Translations under genes and position numbers: made by a program
Assembly (NCBI GenBank): GCA_937958075.1
Contig: CALFFB010000120.1
Location: 1 to 15,104 of the forward strand
From: an uncultured Geobacteraceae bacterium
GTDB lineage: Bacteria > Desulfobacterota > Desulfuromonadia > Desulfuromonadales > Geopsychrobacteraceae
Direction of reading: 5' to 3'
DNA length: 15,104 nucleotides
Shown: positions 14,743 to 15,104 of the stretch, piece by piece
Position numbering within the stretch: the stretch's first letter is position 1
Layout: every line of letters starts with the position of its first letter
Notes under the pieces: model-generated
Seen by the model: only the letters and a program-made list of their open reading frames with translations
Databases searched by the model: none
What the model was told of the DNA's origin: nothing

Positions 14743-15100
14743 TGACCGGCTGCCTGCCGAACTGGCACGCAGAAACTGGATCATATTGGCTGTCCTGGTG
14801 CTGCTGAGCCTGGGGTGGCGTTCGTGGCCGGTGACAGCGGGGGTTGCAGCCGGAGGCCTGGTGGTCTGCCTCAATTATCACTTTTTGGGGCGCTCCCTGA
14901 CCCGGCTGCTGCTGGAGCAGGAAGCTTCGGCACGGGGAAAATGGACGTCGGCTCGCAACACCTTGGTGCGCCTGGTGCTGACCCTGGCAGCGATTTATGT
15001 GCTGCTGGTCCATACCGCAATTCATCCTCTGGCTTTTGGCGCGGGGCTGTCGGTGTATGTTCTCAACCTGCTGCTGACAACCCTCAGGCGACTCTACTGA
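14729..15100 (+). CDS. atpI: ATP synthase subunit I (AtpI-like)
   Basis: This 123-residue protein has four predicted membrane helices, at about 17-33, 36-55, 75-95 and 98-117, with a polar loop at about 56-74. That matches the ATP synthase I family, which assists assembly of the c-ring or cation supply and is encoded just before atpB. The family is poorly conserved in sequence; the call rests on size, topology and position after atpZ. I use the ATG at 14729, which overlaps the end of atpZ by 14 bp; a GTG at 14702 in the same frame lies deeper inside atpZ and adds nine residues unlike the family. Only four bases follow its stop, so atpB and the remaining subunits would be outside the window. 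Confidence 0.82.
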   Translation: MTGSDDRLPAELARRNWIILAVLVLLSLGWRSWPVTAGVAAGGLVVCLNYHFLGRSLTRLLLEQEASARGKWTSARNTLVRLVLTLAAIYVLLVHTAIHPLAFGAGLSVYVLNLLLTTLRRLY

Positions 15101-15104
15101 AAAA

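Overview
The window looks like chromosomal DNA of a GC-rich Gram-negative bacterium. It encodes a signal-peptide-bearing outer-membrane barrel ending in Phe and a LolA-like DUF1329 protein. It also has the order hemL - atpZ - atpI, which I associate with Desulfuromonadia (Geobacter/Desulfuromonas/Pelobacter relatives). That placement is an inference from gene content, not a database match. I see no tRNA, rRNA, CRISPR array, insertion sequence or phage gene.

Layout. Positions 1-5527 (minus strand) hold a fatty-acid beta-oxidation operon, read fadD-like acyl-CoA ligase, then a FadN-type 3-hydroxyacyl-CoA dehydrogenase/enoyl-CoA hydratase fusion, then a FadA-type thiolase that runs off the left edge with only its last residues missing. 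A near-consensus sigma70-type promoter (TTGACG, 17-nt spacer, TATAGT) sits directly upstream of the ligase. It also shows that the ligase starts at the GTG at 5527 and not further upstream.

Positions 5629-12519 (minus strand) hold a four-gene envelope operon: DUF1302 outer-membrane barrel, DUF1329 periplasmic protein, secreted YCF48/Asp-box beta-propeller, and MMPL-type RND inner-membrane transporter. Together they cover outer membrane, periplasm and inner membrane, and they lie just upstream of the beta-oxidation genes on the same strand. The simplest reading is a trans-envelope carrier for a hydrophobic acyl substrate or lipid, with fadD/fadN/fadA activating and degrading acyl chains inside the cell. 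This function is inferred, not shown. Perfect GC-rich inverted repeats fill the DUF1302-DUF1329 and DUF1329-YCF48 gaps, and a smaller one lies between fadN and fadA.

Positions 12520-13067 form a divergent intergenic region of about 550 bp. It holds the putative promoter and long leader of the envelope operon and the leader of hemL. Positions 13068-15100 (plus strand) hold hemL (glutamate-1-semialdehyde aminomutase, tetrapyrrole synthesis), then a promoter-like site, then atpZ and atpI, small membrane proteins that normally precede the F0 genes of ATP synthase. The rest of the atp operon would lie beyond the right edge.
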